Positions 44,777-53,930 of a DNA stretch of 64,000 nucleotides are shown piece after piece. How positions within the stretch are numbered: the stretch's first letter is position 1; each line of letters starts with the position of its first letter. Source of the stretch: Pelagisphaera sp964404745 (lineage in GTDB: Bacteria > Verrucomicrobiota > Verrucomicrobiia > Opitutales > Opitutaceae); NCBI GenBank assembly GCA_964404745.1, contig CAYOLG010000005.1, positions 87,171-151,170 of the forward strand. Direction: 5' to 3'. The notes under the pieces are model-generated. The model was not told the DNA's origin and ran no database searches. It worked only from the letters and a program-made list of their open reading frames with translations. Made by a program: the position numbers and the translations under genes.

Positions 44777-44840
44777 TAGGAGCGGCTTCACGCCGCGATT
44801 CCGTGGACCTTAGGTTGATCGCGGCCTAAAGCCACTCCTA
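44777..44840. repeat. REP-like palindrome TAGGAGCGGCTTCACGCC...
   Basis: TAGGAGCGGCTTCACGCCGC... (44777-44799) is matched in reverse complement by 44818-44840 at 20 of 23 positions, giving a long hairpin. It fills the space between the TIM-barrel gene and the next sulfatase. Confidence 0.7.
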
Positions 44841-44877
44841 CATGATTATTAACTACCAAAACTAAAAACAGAACTCA

Positions 44878-46470
44878 ATGAAATCGTTTTCCCGCCTGTT
44901 CTTATCCCTTTTTGCCTTGATGGCGTATGTCAAAACGCTTTCTGCCGACGATCGGCCGAATATCCTCTTGGCCATCGGGGACGATATTTCCTGGAAGCAC
45001 ATGGGGATCTACGGATCGCCATTCTTGGACACGCCCACCTTCGACCGTCTGGGGCGGCAAGGGGTGGTATTCAATAACGCCTATTGCAGCGCTCCGGGTT
45101 GCAGTCCTTCGCGGGCGGCCTTGCTAACGGGCAAGTATATCTGGGAAATCGAGGAGGCGGGAACGCACGCGGCCAATTTCCCAAAGCATCTCAAAGTGTA
45201 TCCGGAATTGCTGGAAGCGGAAGGCTACTTCCCAGGATATACGGGTAAGCCTTGGGGTCCAGGAAAGCTGCCGGAACGCGATCGCAATCCCGCGGGTCCG
45301 GAATACAATAATCACAAGCTAAAACCGCCTGCTTCCGGTATATCCGACAAGGACTATGCTAAAAACTTCGAAGATTTTCTGGAAGCTCGCCCGAATGGAA
45401 GACCGTTCGTATTTTGGTTTGGCGCCCATGAAGCCCATCGGGCTTTCGAGCAGGGGTCGGGAAAACGAAATGGTGTGGATCCGGATGAGGTAGTTGTTCC
45501 AGGATTCCTTCCAGAGACTGATTTGACTCGTGAAGACGTAGCTGACTACGGATTCGAAATCGAGTGGTTCGATACCCATTTAAGCAGAATGCTGGAGCAG
45601 CTTGAGCGTATTGGAGAATTGGATAAAACGGTTGTCGTTGTTACAGCCGACAACGGAATGGCTTTTCCCAGAGCCAAGGCTAACAACTACGAGCACGGCG
45701 TGCATATGCCCTTGATCATCTCCTGGAGGGATGGCATTGCCCACGAAGGGCGTTTCATTGACGATTTCGTCAGTCTCATCGATCTAGCACCGACCTTTTT
45801 GGAAGCGGCGGGGGCGTCCATCCCGGAAGAAATGAGCGGCCGCAGTTTGGGTCCTCTTTTGCGTTCCTCCGCCGAGGGTAAGATCGATCCCACGCGAAAT
45901 TTCGTTCTCTCGGGTCGTGAGCGGCATACGCACGCTCGCGAGGACAACTTAGGTTATCCGATTCGGGCCATTCATACCGCGAAATACAATTATATCCGCA
46001 ATCTCCATCCGGAACGCTCGACGACGGGAATCGAGTACAAGGATGTTGATGGAAGCCCTTCGCACACTCTCATGCTTTCGGATATGGATTCTCGCCTGTC
46101 GCAGCAAGCATATGGACCGCGGCCCCACGAGGAGCTCTATGACAGAGAGAATGATTCAGAATGTCTCAATAATCTGGCTACGAATCCCGAGTACAAACCC
46201 ATTTTGGAGAAACTGGGAGCTCGGTTGGAGAACGAGCTCCGCAAGGGCGGAGATCCTCGGATTCTGGGATACGGTGAGGTTTTCGATAGCTATCCCCGTT
46301 ACAGCACAACCCGCAAATACCCGGGCTTCAACGCCAGCGGCAAATACAACCCGGAATTCGTGGAAAGCGCCCTTAAAAAGATGAAGGCCTTGGGAATCGA
46401 GAACCCGGCATACGAAGATCGGGTTAAGTTTAATAAGTCGCAGGCTGGTCGTGAGCCGTCGAGGAACTAG
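44878..46470 (+). CDS. Secreted sulfatase, heparan N-sulfatase-like group
   Basis: A signal peptide ending LSA-DDR precedes the fold start NILLAIGDDISW. The formylglycine site is C75-S-P-S-R79-AALLTG, and the later metal site is VVTADNGMAFPRAKA. The general order (KPWGPG after residue 120, HEAHR) resembles sulfamidase/N-sulfoglucosamine sulfohydrolase-type enzymes, but substrate identity cannot be settled. 530 residues. It is followed by a decayed hydrolase/CE15 region. Confidence 0.9.
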   Translation: MKSFSRLFLSLFALMAYVKTLSADDRPNILLAIGDDISWKHMGIYGSPFLDTPTFDRLGRQGVVFNNAYCSAPGCSPSRAALLTGKYIWEIEEAGTHAANFPKHLKVYPELLEAEGYFPGYTGKPWGPGKLPERDRNPAGPEYNNHKLKPPASGISDKDYAKNFEDFLEARPNGRPFVFWFGAHEAHRAFEQGSGKRNGVDPDEVVVPGFLPETDLTREDVADYGFEIEWFDTHLSRMLEQLERIGELDKTVVVVTADNGMAFPRAKANNYEHGVHMPLIISWRDGIAHEGRFIDDFVSLIDLAPTFLEAAGASIPEEMSGRSLGPLLRSSAEGKIDPTRNFVLSGRERHTHAREDNLGYPIRAIHTAKYNYIRNLHPERSTTGIEYKDVDGSPSHTLMLSDMDSRLSQQAYGPRPHEELYDRENDSECLNNLATNPEYKPILEKLGARLENELRKGGDPRILGYGEVFDSYPRYSTTRKYPGFNASGKYNPEFVESALKKMKALGIENPAYEDRVKFNKSQAGREPSRN

Positions 46471-46521
46471 GTGCCGTCGCGTGTAACTCGTTCCGCGTTT
46501 TCATCGTAGGCTAGATCGTAT

Positions 46522-46896
46522 ATGAAGGGAAAACGGGCATGCGGAATTGGATTAGGAGGAATAATAGTGATCGGCTTGGCGATCATCCTTGTCGGTTCCG
46601 GATTCGATGGCTGCGCTTCCTTCAGTATTTCCCAAGAAGAGGCTGCGATTCGTTTCGCTCGCCAAAGGCAGGAGCCGCCGCAATTCATTATCAAGGAAAC
46701 CAATCCGGGCAGGATCCATTTCGCGTCGGTTGGCGAGGGAGCCGATACCATCGTTTTCGTCCGTGGCTCTCCCGGCAGTTGGAGCGCCTTCTCGCGTTTC
46801 CTCATGGATGAAGATCTCAAGAAAGCGGGCCGCTTAATCTCCGTCGATCGGCCGGGCTATGGATTGAGCGAACCGAAGACGCCTGAACGCTCGCTC
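46522..46896 (+). pseudogene. N-terminal fragment of a membrane-anchored alpha/beta hydrolase
   Basis: An N-terminal membrane segment is followed by about 80 residues of alpha/beta hydrolase (FVRGSPGSWSAF, ISVDRPGYGLSEP). The oxyanion-region His expected in F-V-H-G-S-P-G is Arg here. The nucleophile-serine half of the enzyme is missing; at about residue 125 the reading frame runs without a break into a glucuronoyl-esterase-like segment. This looks like a deletion junction between two neighbouring genes. Confidence 0.7.
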
Positions 46897-47303
46897 CACC
46901 CGTATATGTTGCTGGACCCGCTCCTGGCCGAAGACGGAACGAAAATCGTTAGCGAAGAGCTATAGCGGACCAAACGGCGTCCGGAAATATTGAGTTTGAT
47001 GCAGAGAGAGATGTGGGGCGTTCCCGCGGGAGAGATCGATTCTTTCGTTGCTAAGGTGAATCATGAGAGGACATCAAGAAGTATTCAATGTAAGGAAATT
47101 ATCCTAACATTGAGAAAAGGCGAACGCCAATTCGATTTCCCCGTATTGACGCTCTTGCCATCCGGGGCAAAGGATTCCGTCCCGGTATTCTTGGCTCAGA
47201 ATTTCAAGGGGAATCATACCATGCTGAACGATCCGGGGAAAACGAGGTGAATCTCCACGATTGGGGATGTTACCTCGATTTCGCTGACAAGCATCTGAAG
47301 TAG
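46897..47303 (+). pseudogene. CE15-like glucuronoyl methylesterase remnant
   Basis: LLDPLLAEDGTKIVSEE and RTKRRPEILSLMQREMWG flank an in-frame TAG (46963-46965) where CE15 proteins usually have Trp, so TGG to TAG is likely. The segment PVFLAQNFKGNHTMLNDPGK matches the CE15 N-terminal region. After the TGA at 47248-47250 a different frame carries NLHDWGCYLDFADKHLK, the C-terminal end of the same family, ending at TAG 47301-47303. The whole catalytic middle is deleted. CE15 esterases cleave glucuronate esters in plant or algal cell walls. Confidence 0.7.
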
Positions 47304-47363
47304 ATCTCCTCGTTTGGCATGCGCGATAGAAGATCGTACCTAAAGAAATGAGCAGAGCTAATG

Positions 47364-48389
47364 CTAGAATCGTCGGCCTACAACTTTAGTTTGTATACGG
47401 CAGAGATAGGTGTCAGCGGTGATGTAAAGGGTGGAGCCGTCGTCGCCCCAGGCGCAATTGGAGGTTTGCTCGCCAGTACGGATGTGGCCAATCAGTTTGC
47501 CTCCCGGGTTGACGACCATGACGCCACCCATGCAGGTTACCCAGAGATTGCCGGATTGGTCGGTCTTGATTCCGTCGGGATTGCCTGGACCGTATTTGCG
47601 GTAGGGGGATGCATCGAAGAACAGCTTTCCTTTTGGCGACTTAGCTGTGCCGTCATCGTTCAAGGTATAGGCCATAACGATCGGTTTATCGGCGTCGGAT
47701 TGGGCGACGAACAGGGTTCGTTCATCGTGGGAGAGATCGATGCCGTTGGGGAAGGGGAGTTCATCGGTAATAAGCGAAACCTTACCATTGCGATCTAGAT
47801 AGTAGACGCCGCAGAAATCGATTTCGCGGGTGGGATCGCTTTCCCGTTGCGGAAGACCGTAGGGAGGATCGGTAAAGTAGATTCGGCCTGTTATGGCGAC
47901 GGTTACGTCGTTAGGACTGTTGAAGCGCTTCCCCTGAAAGTTGTCAGCGATCGTGCGTTTGCCTTGCCCGAATTCCATGAGTGACAAGCGGCGGTCGCCT
48001 TGGTCGCAAGAAATGAGGCGGCCGAGATTGTCCATGGCCAAGCCATTGCTACCGAGGCCGCGGCTGTAGTGACCGATTCCGCTGTATCCAGAAGGCTCGA
48101 GCCAGACTTCCGCTCCCACGCCTTCCTCCCATTTAATCACGCGGTTTTTCCAGACGTCGGAAAAAATCAAGTACCCGCCGTCTTTGACCCAGGCAGGGCC
48201 CTCGCTCCAAGTGAATCCCGAGGAGACTACTTCTATTATGGCATCTTTGTCGATGACCTGATCGAGCTCTTTGTCGAGGCGAAGCACTTCCCCAATGATG
48301 GGGAAGTTGACGCTGTCCTGCCCGAGGCTGGCGAGAGGCGAAAACAATGCTGCAGCGAAGTAAAGAAGGATGGCAATTCGATGAATCAT
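47364..48389 (-). CDS. Secreted SMP-30/gluconolactonase-like protein
   Basis: The signal peptide (ALFSPLASLGQ) precedes a six-bladed beta-propeller of the SMP-30/gluconolactonase type: WSEGPAWV with the metal Glu, NSPNDVTVA with Asn, PFPNGIDLS and GNPDGIKTDQSGNLWV with the catalytic/metal Asp. It probably hydrolyses an aldonolactone in the periplasm, feeding the GntP permease gene located further along the same strand. The length of 341 residues is normal. Confidence 0.9.
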   Translation of the reverse strand: MIHRIAILLYFAAALFSPLASLGQDSVNFPIIGEVLRLDKELDQVIDKDAIIEVVSSGFTWSEGPAWVKDGGYLIFSDVWKNRVIKWEEGVGAEVWLEPSGYSGIGHYSRGLGSNGLAMDNLGRLISCDQGDRRLSLMEFGQGKRTIADNFQGKRFNSPNDVTVAITGRIYFTDPPYGLPQRESDPTREIDFCGVYYLDRNGKVSLITDELPFPNGIDLSHDERTLFVAQSDADKPIVMAYTLNDDGTAKSPKGKLFFDASPYRKYGPGNPDGIKTDQSGNLWVTCMGGVMVVNPGGKLIGHIRTGEQTSNCAWGDDGSTLYITADTYLCRIQTKVVGRRF

Positions 48390-48412
48390 ACGAGGTGTGA
48401 TGGAGGACAGAG

Positions 48413-49936
48413 TTAATAGATTTTATCAACGAAAGGGGCGTTGGTACGCTTGAGCTCGGCCATCATTTCCCTTTTGTATTCAAAAAGCACAGGCTGATAC
48501 TCGGGGTAGCTGGCTAGATTGATAAGTTCGTCTGGATCGGCATCGATGTCGTAGAGCTCGTCTATTTCTCCGGGGGCGATATTCTTGATATACTTGTAGT
48601 TGTTTTTCCGGTAGGAAACCCACCAAGGAATGCCGGAACTCCCGTAAACCGTGGAAGGTAGATTGCGGGTATCCGACCCATAGGCCCGGTCCGTGTAGGT
48701 CAGCAGAACGGCATGGTCGTTATCGGCCTTCGGATTCTTCAACAGTGGCGTAAGGTCGCGTCCATGCATTTCCCAGGGCAGTTCTACATCGGCAAATGCA
48801 AACATCGTTGGCACTAGGTCCTGACCGCCGACGGGCGTAGAGGACACCTCGCCTTCAGGTATGCGTCCTGGGAAGGAAATGATTAAGGGGCATGAAATAT
48901 TGGCGTCGTAGGGGGCCTGTTTGTGCTGGAACCCATGCTGGCCCCAGGCGAAGCCTTGATCCGAGGTAAAGATGATCAAGGTGTTCTCCAGTTGCCCGGT
49001 CTCCTCCAAGGTTTCGATCAATTGCCCGACCCCGTCGTCCAGGCTCATGACCGTTTCCTGGTAGCGACGAGAGCTTTCGTGGAACTCGCCGCCTCTTGGG
49101 GGGCGGCTCAACGAATAGTACTTGCCATCCTCTCCTCGAGTCCAGGCTTGCCGATCCTTTACGTATTGCGGTTTGCCAGGACGAGGGCCTTCGAAGTCGT
49201 AAGGGAAGGCGACCGGCGTGTTTTCGGGAAGGATGCCTTCATGGCGAGGAGCGGGCGTGAAGGGACCATGGCTTCCGGCGTAGCAGAGCCAAAGGAGCCA
49301 GGGCTTGTCGGGATCCCTGCCTTCTCCTTTCAAGTAGTCGACCGCCCATTTGGTGTAGTTATCTGTTGAATATCCTTTAACCAGTTTTTCTTTGCCGCCT
49401 TGGAAAGAAATCAATTGATTGTCGTAGTAGGCCCCGGAGTTTTTCGGGAATTTGGGCCGATTCCAAACGATTTGGAAGTCCCAGTCCCGGCCGAAACCGG
49501 TGTCCGTCCCTGTATGCCATTTTCCAATTTGAGCGGTGGTATAGCCTGCCTGCTTAAACGACACCATCCAAAATGGAGCTTTTTCAGGATCGTATTCGCT
49601 TCCTGGATAGTCGCCTTCCATTCGCATGGACTCGACGCCATAGGGCAATTTTCCTGTTAGGAAAGTGGCCCGGGCTGGCATGCACCAAGTGCCGTTGTAG
49701 GCGTGTTTGAAGCGAATCCCTCGCTCGGCCAGTCTATCGATATTCGGCGTATCCACCCACGGTTCGGCTCGCTCGTAGCAGCTTACTGTGCGATCGGATT
49801 GATCGTCGGTATATATGTAGAGAATGTTTGGTTTCGACGAACTTACCAAGGGTGGCCGATCGGCGGCACAGAGAGCCGATGACAGAAGCGCCCCGAGCAC
49901 GTGGCTGAATACACAGAGTAAGCGAAGTTGTCTCAT
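48413..49936 (-). CDS. Secreted sulfatase
   Basis: The signal peptide ends near ALCA-ADR. The fold start is NILYIYTDDQSDRTVSCY and the formylglycine site is C85-M-P-A-R89-ATFLTG; the metal-site Asp is in IFTSDQGFAWGQHG. It resembles the group of sulfatases acting on sulfated polysaccharides, but the substrate is not known. It lies between the SMP-30 gene and gntP with 23- and 27-base gaps, so the three are probably one operon. Confidence 0.92.
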   Translation of the reverse strand: MRQLRLLCVFSHVLGALLSSALCAADRPPLVSSSKPNILYIYTDDQSDRTVSCYERAEPWVDTPNIDRLAERGIRFKHAYNGTWCMPARATFLTGKLPYGVESMRMEGDYPGSEYDPEKAPFWMVSFKQAGYTTAQIGKWHTGTDTGFGRDWDFQIVWNRPKFPKNSGAYYDNQLISFQGGKEKLVKGYSTDNYTKWAVDYLKGEGRDPDKPWLLWLCYAGSHGPFTPAPRHEGILPENTPVAFPYDFEGPRPGKPQYVKDRQAWTRGEDGKYYSLSRPPRGGEFHESSRRYQETVMSLDDGVGQLIETLEETGQLENTLIIFTSDQGFAWGQHGFQHKQAPYDANISCPLIISFPGRIPEGEVSSTPVGGQDLVPTMFAFADVELPWEMHGRDLTPLLKNPKADNDHAVLLTYTDRAYGSDTRNLPSTVYGSSGIPWWVSYRKNNYKYIKNIAPGEIDELYDIDADPDELINLASYPEYQPVLFEYKREMMAELKRTNAPFVDKIY

Positions 49937-49963
49937 TCGGGAGATGAAATTTGGCCGTGTCGA

Positions 49964-51625
49964 TTAGATGAGCGGTAAGATCTTGGACCCGATTACGCAG
50001 ACAATTAGCCCGACGGTACCCATGATGATGCCCATGGTGGTATTGGCCTTGAGCATTTCCTTCTCGGTCAAACCGCTCATTTTGGAGATCACCCAGAAGC
50101 CGGAGTCGTTCATCCAACTGATTGGCTTGGAACCGCACCCGATGGCCAAGGCAATATAGATAGGATGGTAGTTGAGCGTTTGCCCGGCGATAATGGGGCC
50201 GATTATTCCGATAGCGGTGATCATGGCCACTGTAGCTGAGCCCTGTGCTGTGCGAATGAGCATGCAAATGAAGAACCCGAGAGGGATAAGGCTCGTTTGG
50301 GCGGAGGGCATCATGTCTTGGATAGTGAAAGCAATGCCTGTCTGTCGCAGAACGTGCCCGAAGGTGCCGCCGGCTGCGGTAATGAGAATAATGATACCGC
50401 CGCTGGATAGGGCTGACTGGACCAAGGACTTGATTGGCTTGCGGGTATGCCGCGAACTGAGCAATAGGCCCATGCCGCAGAGGGCGGCAATGGTCATGGC
50501 TATGTTCTTGTCGCCGAGAACGCTCATGACTCCATTTAAGGAAACCAGCCAGGAAGCGGGATCGGCCGAACGGGAAACGATCATGGAAATAGCGGTGGAA
50601 CCACCCATAAGCACGACCGGCAGGAGAATAGGCAGAAGCGAGAAGCCGAGGCTGGGCAGCTCAGATTCATCCCGATTCGCGATGGCTTCCAGCTCTTCTT
50701 CGGTAAGCTCCTCGGAGGCTCTCAAGGGCACTTCCCAGCGATTGTTAGCGTAGATGGCCCATAGGTACCCCGAGCTGACGGTGAAGAGGCCAACGATGAT
50801 GCCGCCAAGCATCATGAGGCCAATGTCGATCCCCATTTCAGCCGCCACGAAAAGCGGGCCGGGCGTCGGAGGAACGAGCGAGTGGGCCATGGTTCCGCCA
50901 GCCACAATGGTTAGGACATAGAGCAGATAGTTCTTGCCCGTTTTCACCCGCATGGCTTTGCCGAGCGGCATGAGCAGATAGAAAACGGTGTCGAAAAATA
51001 CAGGTATGCCGAGGGTGAAGCCGCTGCCAATAAAGGCGATGGGCATACGTTTCTCGCCAACTGTTCGGGCGATACTCGCTACAATTTTTTCGGCCCCGCC
51101 GCTATCCATGAGGCACTTCCCGATGATGGAGGCCATAGCGATGAGGAGGGCGATTTTAGTTAGCGTGCTTCCGAGGCCTTCCGCGATGCGGGTTCCCCAG
51201 TTCTGTCTCGATTCGCCTCTCGCAGCGGCCAGATGGGTATCGTGAATGATAAAGTCGGCCACCATCGGTTCCGTTCCGGGTTCGGAAAGGGCGAACTTGA
51301 CGGGGATGCCCTCGATGAAACCTTCGGTCGGGGAAGGGGAAAGGTCGCCCGAAGCCACGACTTGTAGGAGTCCTTGGCTATCCCGCCGCAGCAGACTGGA
51401 GCGGCCTTCGGTCGGGGATTTCTCTAAGTTGAGCGTGTCTTCGTTCACCGCCGTAATTTTGATGGCGGACGTGTGCAGGGCGTACTGTAGCACTCTCTCC
51501 GAAGAGGTGAGAATGGTTACGCAGAATGCGGCGAGAATGAGAGCGAGGAAGGCATGCATGCGGACGGCGAGGATTCCGCAAATGACGACAGCCATTCCGA
51601 TGAGGCTTATGACGATAGGGTTCAT
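49964..51625 (-). CDS. GntP-family gluconate:proton symporter with extra N-terminal insert
   Basis: The multi-pass permease shows GntP-family segments: SIIGKCLMDSGGAEKIV, GFTLGIPVFFDTVFYLLMPL, HSLVPPTPGPLFVA and the C-terminal KMSGLTEKEMLKANT. It would import gluconate or another aldonate/uronate. At 553 residues it exceeds the usual 440-450 because of a soluble insert of roughly 90 residues (about 50-145) between the first and second helices. It is likely first in an operon with a sulfatase and an SMP-30 lactonase, a coherent import unit. Confidence 0.9.
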   Translation of the reverse strand: MNPIVISLIGMAVVICGILAVRMHAFLALILAAFCVTILTSSERVLQYALHTSAIKITAVNEDTLNLEKSPTEGRSSLLRRDSQGLLQVVASGDLSPSPTEGFIEGIPVKFALSEPGTEPMVADFIIHDTHLAAARGESRQNWGTRIAEGLGSTLTKIALLIAMASIIGKCLMDSGGAEKIVASIARTVGEKRMPIAFIGSGFTLGIPVFFDTVFYLLMPLGKAMRVKTGKNYLLYVLTIVAGGTMAHSLVPPTPGPLFVAAEMGIDIGLMMLGGIIVGLFTVSSGYLWAIYANNRWEVPLRASEELTEEELEAIANRDESELPSLGFSLLPILLPVVLMGGSTAISMIVSRSADPASWLVSLNGVMSVLGDKNIAMTIAALCGMGLLLSSRHTRKPIKSLVQSALSSGGIIILITAAGGTFGHVLRQTGIAFTIQDMMPSAQTSLIPLGFFICMLIRTAQGSATVAMITAIGIIGPIIAGQTLNYHPIYIALAIGCGSKPISWMNDSGFWVISKMSGLTEKEMLKANTTMGIIMGTVGLIVCVIGSKILPLI

Positions 51626-51940
51626 AGATCGGTAGGTGTGTGGGGCGCTGGTCTGGAGGCTAGACGAGGGATGTATGTCAAGTTGCCCGAAAGCTTTTGG
51701 GAGCCGCGGGTTGTTGAGGCAGCATGCAAGATTACGGTATCGCTAAGTTCAAGCGCGGAAATGATCTAGTGGATACGGAGACGGAGCGGGATTTCGCTAA
51801 GGCTCTTATGTACAGAATGTTAGGGGGAACTTTGACGAATTGTGGCTTGGCGGTAAACCCTTACCGTTTGAAGTTTAATTGGGTTCAGCGGATCCCTCAA
51901 GCCCGTTTGGTCCATTCTATAAACGAAATCCTTAAGCAAC
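51626..51940. other. Spacer between gntP and the small secreted gene
   Basis: This 315-base space holds the divergent upstream regions of gntP and the small secreted gene. A plus-strand reading frame of 110 codons starts in it but has no recognisable motif and overlaps the better-supported gene downstream in another frame, so I do not call it. No repeat is seen. Confidence 0.4.
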
Positions 51941-52546
51941 GTGAAACCTCTCAGTATTATCGCGATCGAGTTTTCGATACTTTTGTCCTCTCAAGCAGTC
52001 CAAGCGGCATCGGTAGCCGACTTGGCCAAGGCTCAAGCTGTCATCAACTAAATTAACGAACTGGTAGAAAAATACCGGGAAATGACAATCGAGCGGGAAG
52101 CTCCCAGTTCGCTGGACAATTCCAAGGGAAAGTATCTCCTGACGTTCAATGATGATTGCGCATTGACGGCGTGGGCTAACAAGGCTCTCGAGGCTCAAGC
52201 GGTCGCTGCCGTGGGTGAAAAAGCCGGATCAGCCGTTGGCAAGGCGCTGGCGACGAAAGTGCCGCTGGGCGGCTTCATGGAGGCATCCGCCAAGAAGAAG
52301 GGCAAGCAAGTGAGCGCTGCCGCTGCCATCGGAGGCATGAACTTCGTCAAGGATTTATCCAGTAGGTCTTTAAGCAAAGTGGACGACCATATTGTTTATC
52401 TGCATGTCGTGCATGGATCGAATCCTGACTATCAAAAAGGCCTGGCATCAGCTATGGCTCTCTATCCGGAAATGGAAGGCCGCACTGATTTCGCCATCAG
52501 TAATGCCTATATGCAGGCTGCCAAAGCCGCGAAGAAGAAAAAATAG
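51941..52546 (+). pseudogene. Small secreted Ala/Lys-rich protein with an in-frame stop
   Basis: A GTG start gives a signal peptide (VKPLSIIAIEFSILLSSQAV, cleavage near VQA-ASV). At codon 37 a TAA (52049-52051) interrupts the frame, after which it continues unbroken through INELVEKYREM and an Ala-rich, Lys-ending domain to 52546. The second part alone could start at 52082, but it would then lack an export signal. Either the gene is broken by a nonsense mutation or translation restarts at the internal ATG. The family is not recognised. Confidence 0.6.
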
Positions 52547-52593
52547 CATTATTCCTTGCAGCCGGTTGGGCCCGCAAAAAGGATTGACTATCG

Positions 52594-52628
52594 ACAGTGC
52601 CGGACGTTTTGAGCCGGCATTGTTTTTG
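52594..52628 (+). terminator. Rho-independent terminator
   Basis: ACAGTGCCGG pairs with CCGGCATTGT (one G-T wobble) around a 10-base loop, followed by a TTTT run. It lies 47 bases after the stop of the small secreted gene and before the ThuA gene. Confidence 0.7.
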
Positions 52629-52653
52629 GACTTAGTTAATCCTGTTTCAGATT

Positions 52654-53649
52654 ATGCACCGTTTTTTCATCAGAACCATCGCTCTCCTGTTCGCAATCGG
52701 CGGCGTCTTGGCCATTCACGCACAAAATCAGCCTCCCACGATATGGGAGGAGCGGGCTAAGGAGCGTCTTAAGAGAATTACCTCGAGCGAGAAGATTCGT
52801 ATCAGCCAGGCTCAACCTCGAGATTCTGGCTTAAAGAAGCGGCAACTAAAACGCGTTCGCCGCATTCTCGTTTTCTACCGATGCGAAACCTTTATTCACA
52901 CCTCGATCCCTCATGGGAATTTCGCTTTGCAGGAAATGGCCCGTAAATCGAAGGCCTTTTCCGTGGATCTGGAAGACGACTACGAAGTCTTCAACAAGAG
53001 GAGCCTCAAGCAGTATAGCGCTATTCTGTTTAACAGCACGACCAGCTTGAAGTTCACCAGCGAGAGCCAGCGCGAAGCGATTCTTGATTTCGTCCGTGGA
53101 GGAGGTGGCTTGATTGGAATTCACGGCGCGAGCGACAACTTCTACGAATGGGAAGAGGGAGCCGAAATGATGGGCGGCCAGTTCAATGGCCATCCGTGGA
53201 CGGCTGGGGGTACCTGGGCATTCAAATTGGATGATCCGACTCATCCGCTTAACCAGGCTTTCGAAGGCAGAGGGTTCTGGCATCAAGACGAGATTTACCA
53301 GTATCGGCCATCTAGCTACGTGGGTCCGGAGAATCTGCGAATTCTGGTCAGTCTCGACATGAGCAAAGAGATTGTCAGAGAACCGATGAGTTTGGAGAAA
53401 TTCGAGCGATTCAATAGTCAGTATCCTGCTGGAAATCGCGAAGTGCCCGTTAGCTGGGTACGGGATATAGGCAAAGGGCGTCTGTTCTACACGAATTTCG
53501 GGCATCGTGAGGAGACCTATCAAAACCCCGTGATCATGAGGCATATATTCGATGGGATCTTGTTTGCGATCGGGTACAAAAAAGTGGATACGACGCCGAC
53601 GGCGGAGTTGCCGCCCGTAGCGCCCGCCCTTGCCCCGGCGAAAGAGTAG
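52654..53649 (+). CDS. Secreted ThuA-like protein
   Basis: A signal peptide ending near IHA-QNQ is followed by an Ala/Lys/Arg-rich linker and a ThuA domain (about residues 70-315: ILVFYRCETFIHTSIPHG, GLIGIHGASDNFYEW, GHPW, GRLFYTNFGHREETY). ThuA proteins have a class-I glutamine amidotransferase-like fold and are linked to disaccharide use; 3-keto-sugar oxidation with Gfo/Idh proteins is the best-known context. The C-terminal Pro/Ala tail is odd. It stops just before the assembly gap. Confidence 0.88.
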   Translation: MHRFFIRTIALLFAIGGVLAIHAQNQPPTIWEERAKERLKRITSSEKIRISQAQPRDSGLKKRQLKRVRRILVFYRCETFIHTSIPHGNFALQEMARKSKAFSVDLEDDYEVFNKRSLKQYSAILFNSTTSLKFTSESQREAILDFVRGGGGLIGIHGASDNFYEWEEGAEMMGGQFNGHPWTAGGTWAFKLDDPTHPLNQAFEGRGFWHQDEIYQYRPSSYVGPENLRILVSLDMSKEIVREPMSLEKFERFNSQYPAGNREVPVSWVRDIGKGRLFYTNFGHREETYQNPVIMRHIFDGILFAIGYKKVDTTPTAELPPVAPALAPAKE

Positions 53650-53657
53650 GCAGGGCT

Positions 53658-53757
53658 NNNNNNNNNNNNNNNNNNNNNNNNNNNNNNNNNNNNNNNNNNN
53701 NNNNNNNNNNNNNNNNNNNNNNNNNNNNNNNNNNNNNNNNNNNNNNNNNNNNNNNNN
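53658..53757. other. Assembly gap of 100 N
   Basis: A run of exactly 100 N is a standard placeholder for a scaffold gap of unknown length. AGGCAGGGCT occurs on both sides (53648-53657 and 53778-53787), so the gap probably falls in a repeat that the assembler could not span; genes may be missing. Confidence 0.95.
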
Positions 53758-53803
53758 CAACCATCGGCTAAACTCCCAGGCAGGGCTAGCGAGAATCAGT
53801 TAG

Positions 53804-53824
53804 GGAGGACCGTCTCGGTCCTCC
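53804..53824. repeat. GGAGGACCG hairpin family
   Basis: A perfect 9-bp stem GGAGGACCG/CGGTCCTCC with a TCT loop follows the gap. Related phrases occur at 37058 (GGAGGACCGGCTCGGG) and 53882 (GGAGGACCGAGCC), so it belongs to a small dispersed palindrome family. No gene lies between the gap and the aldolase stop. Confidence 0.55.
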
Positions 53825-53930
53825 AAGGCGCGAGTTACACCACATAGAGCTAGTCTATGGAGTGGGAGAGTGATTTGAAATGGAGGACCGAGCCAGTCTT
53901 CCCTACCTCTCTAGAGTCCCTTTTTTAAAA

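Noticed and set aside
51724..52056. 110-codon frame upstream of and overlapping the secreted gene
   Set aside because: It has no motif and conflicts with the signal-peptide frame, which continues into the better body.
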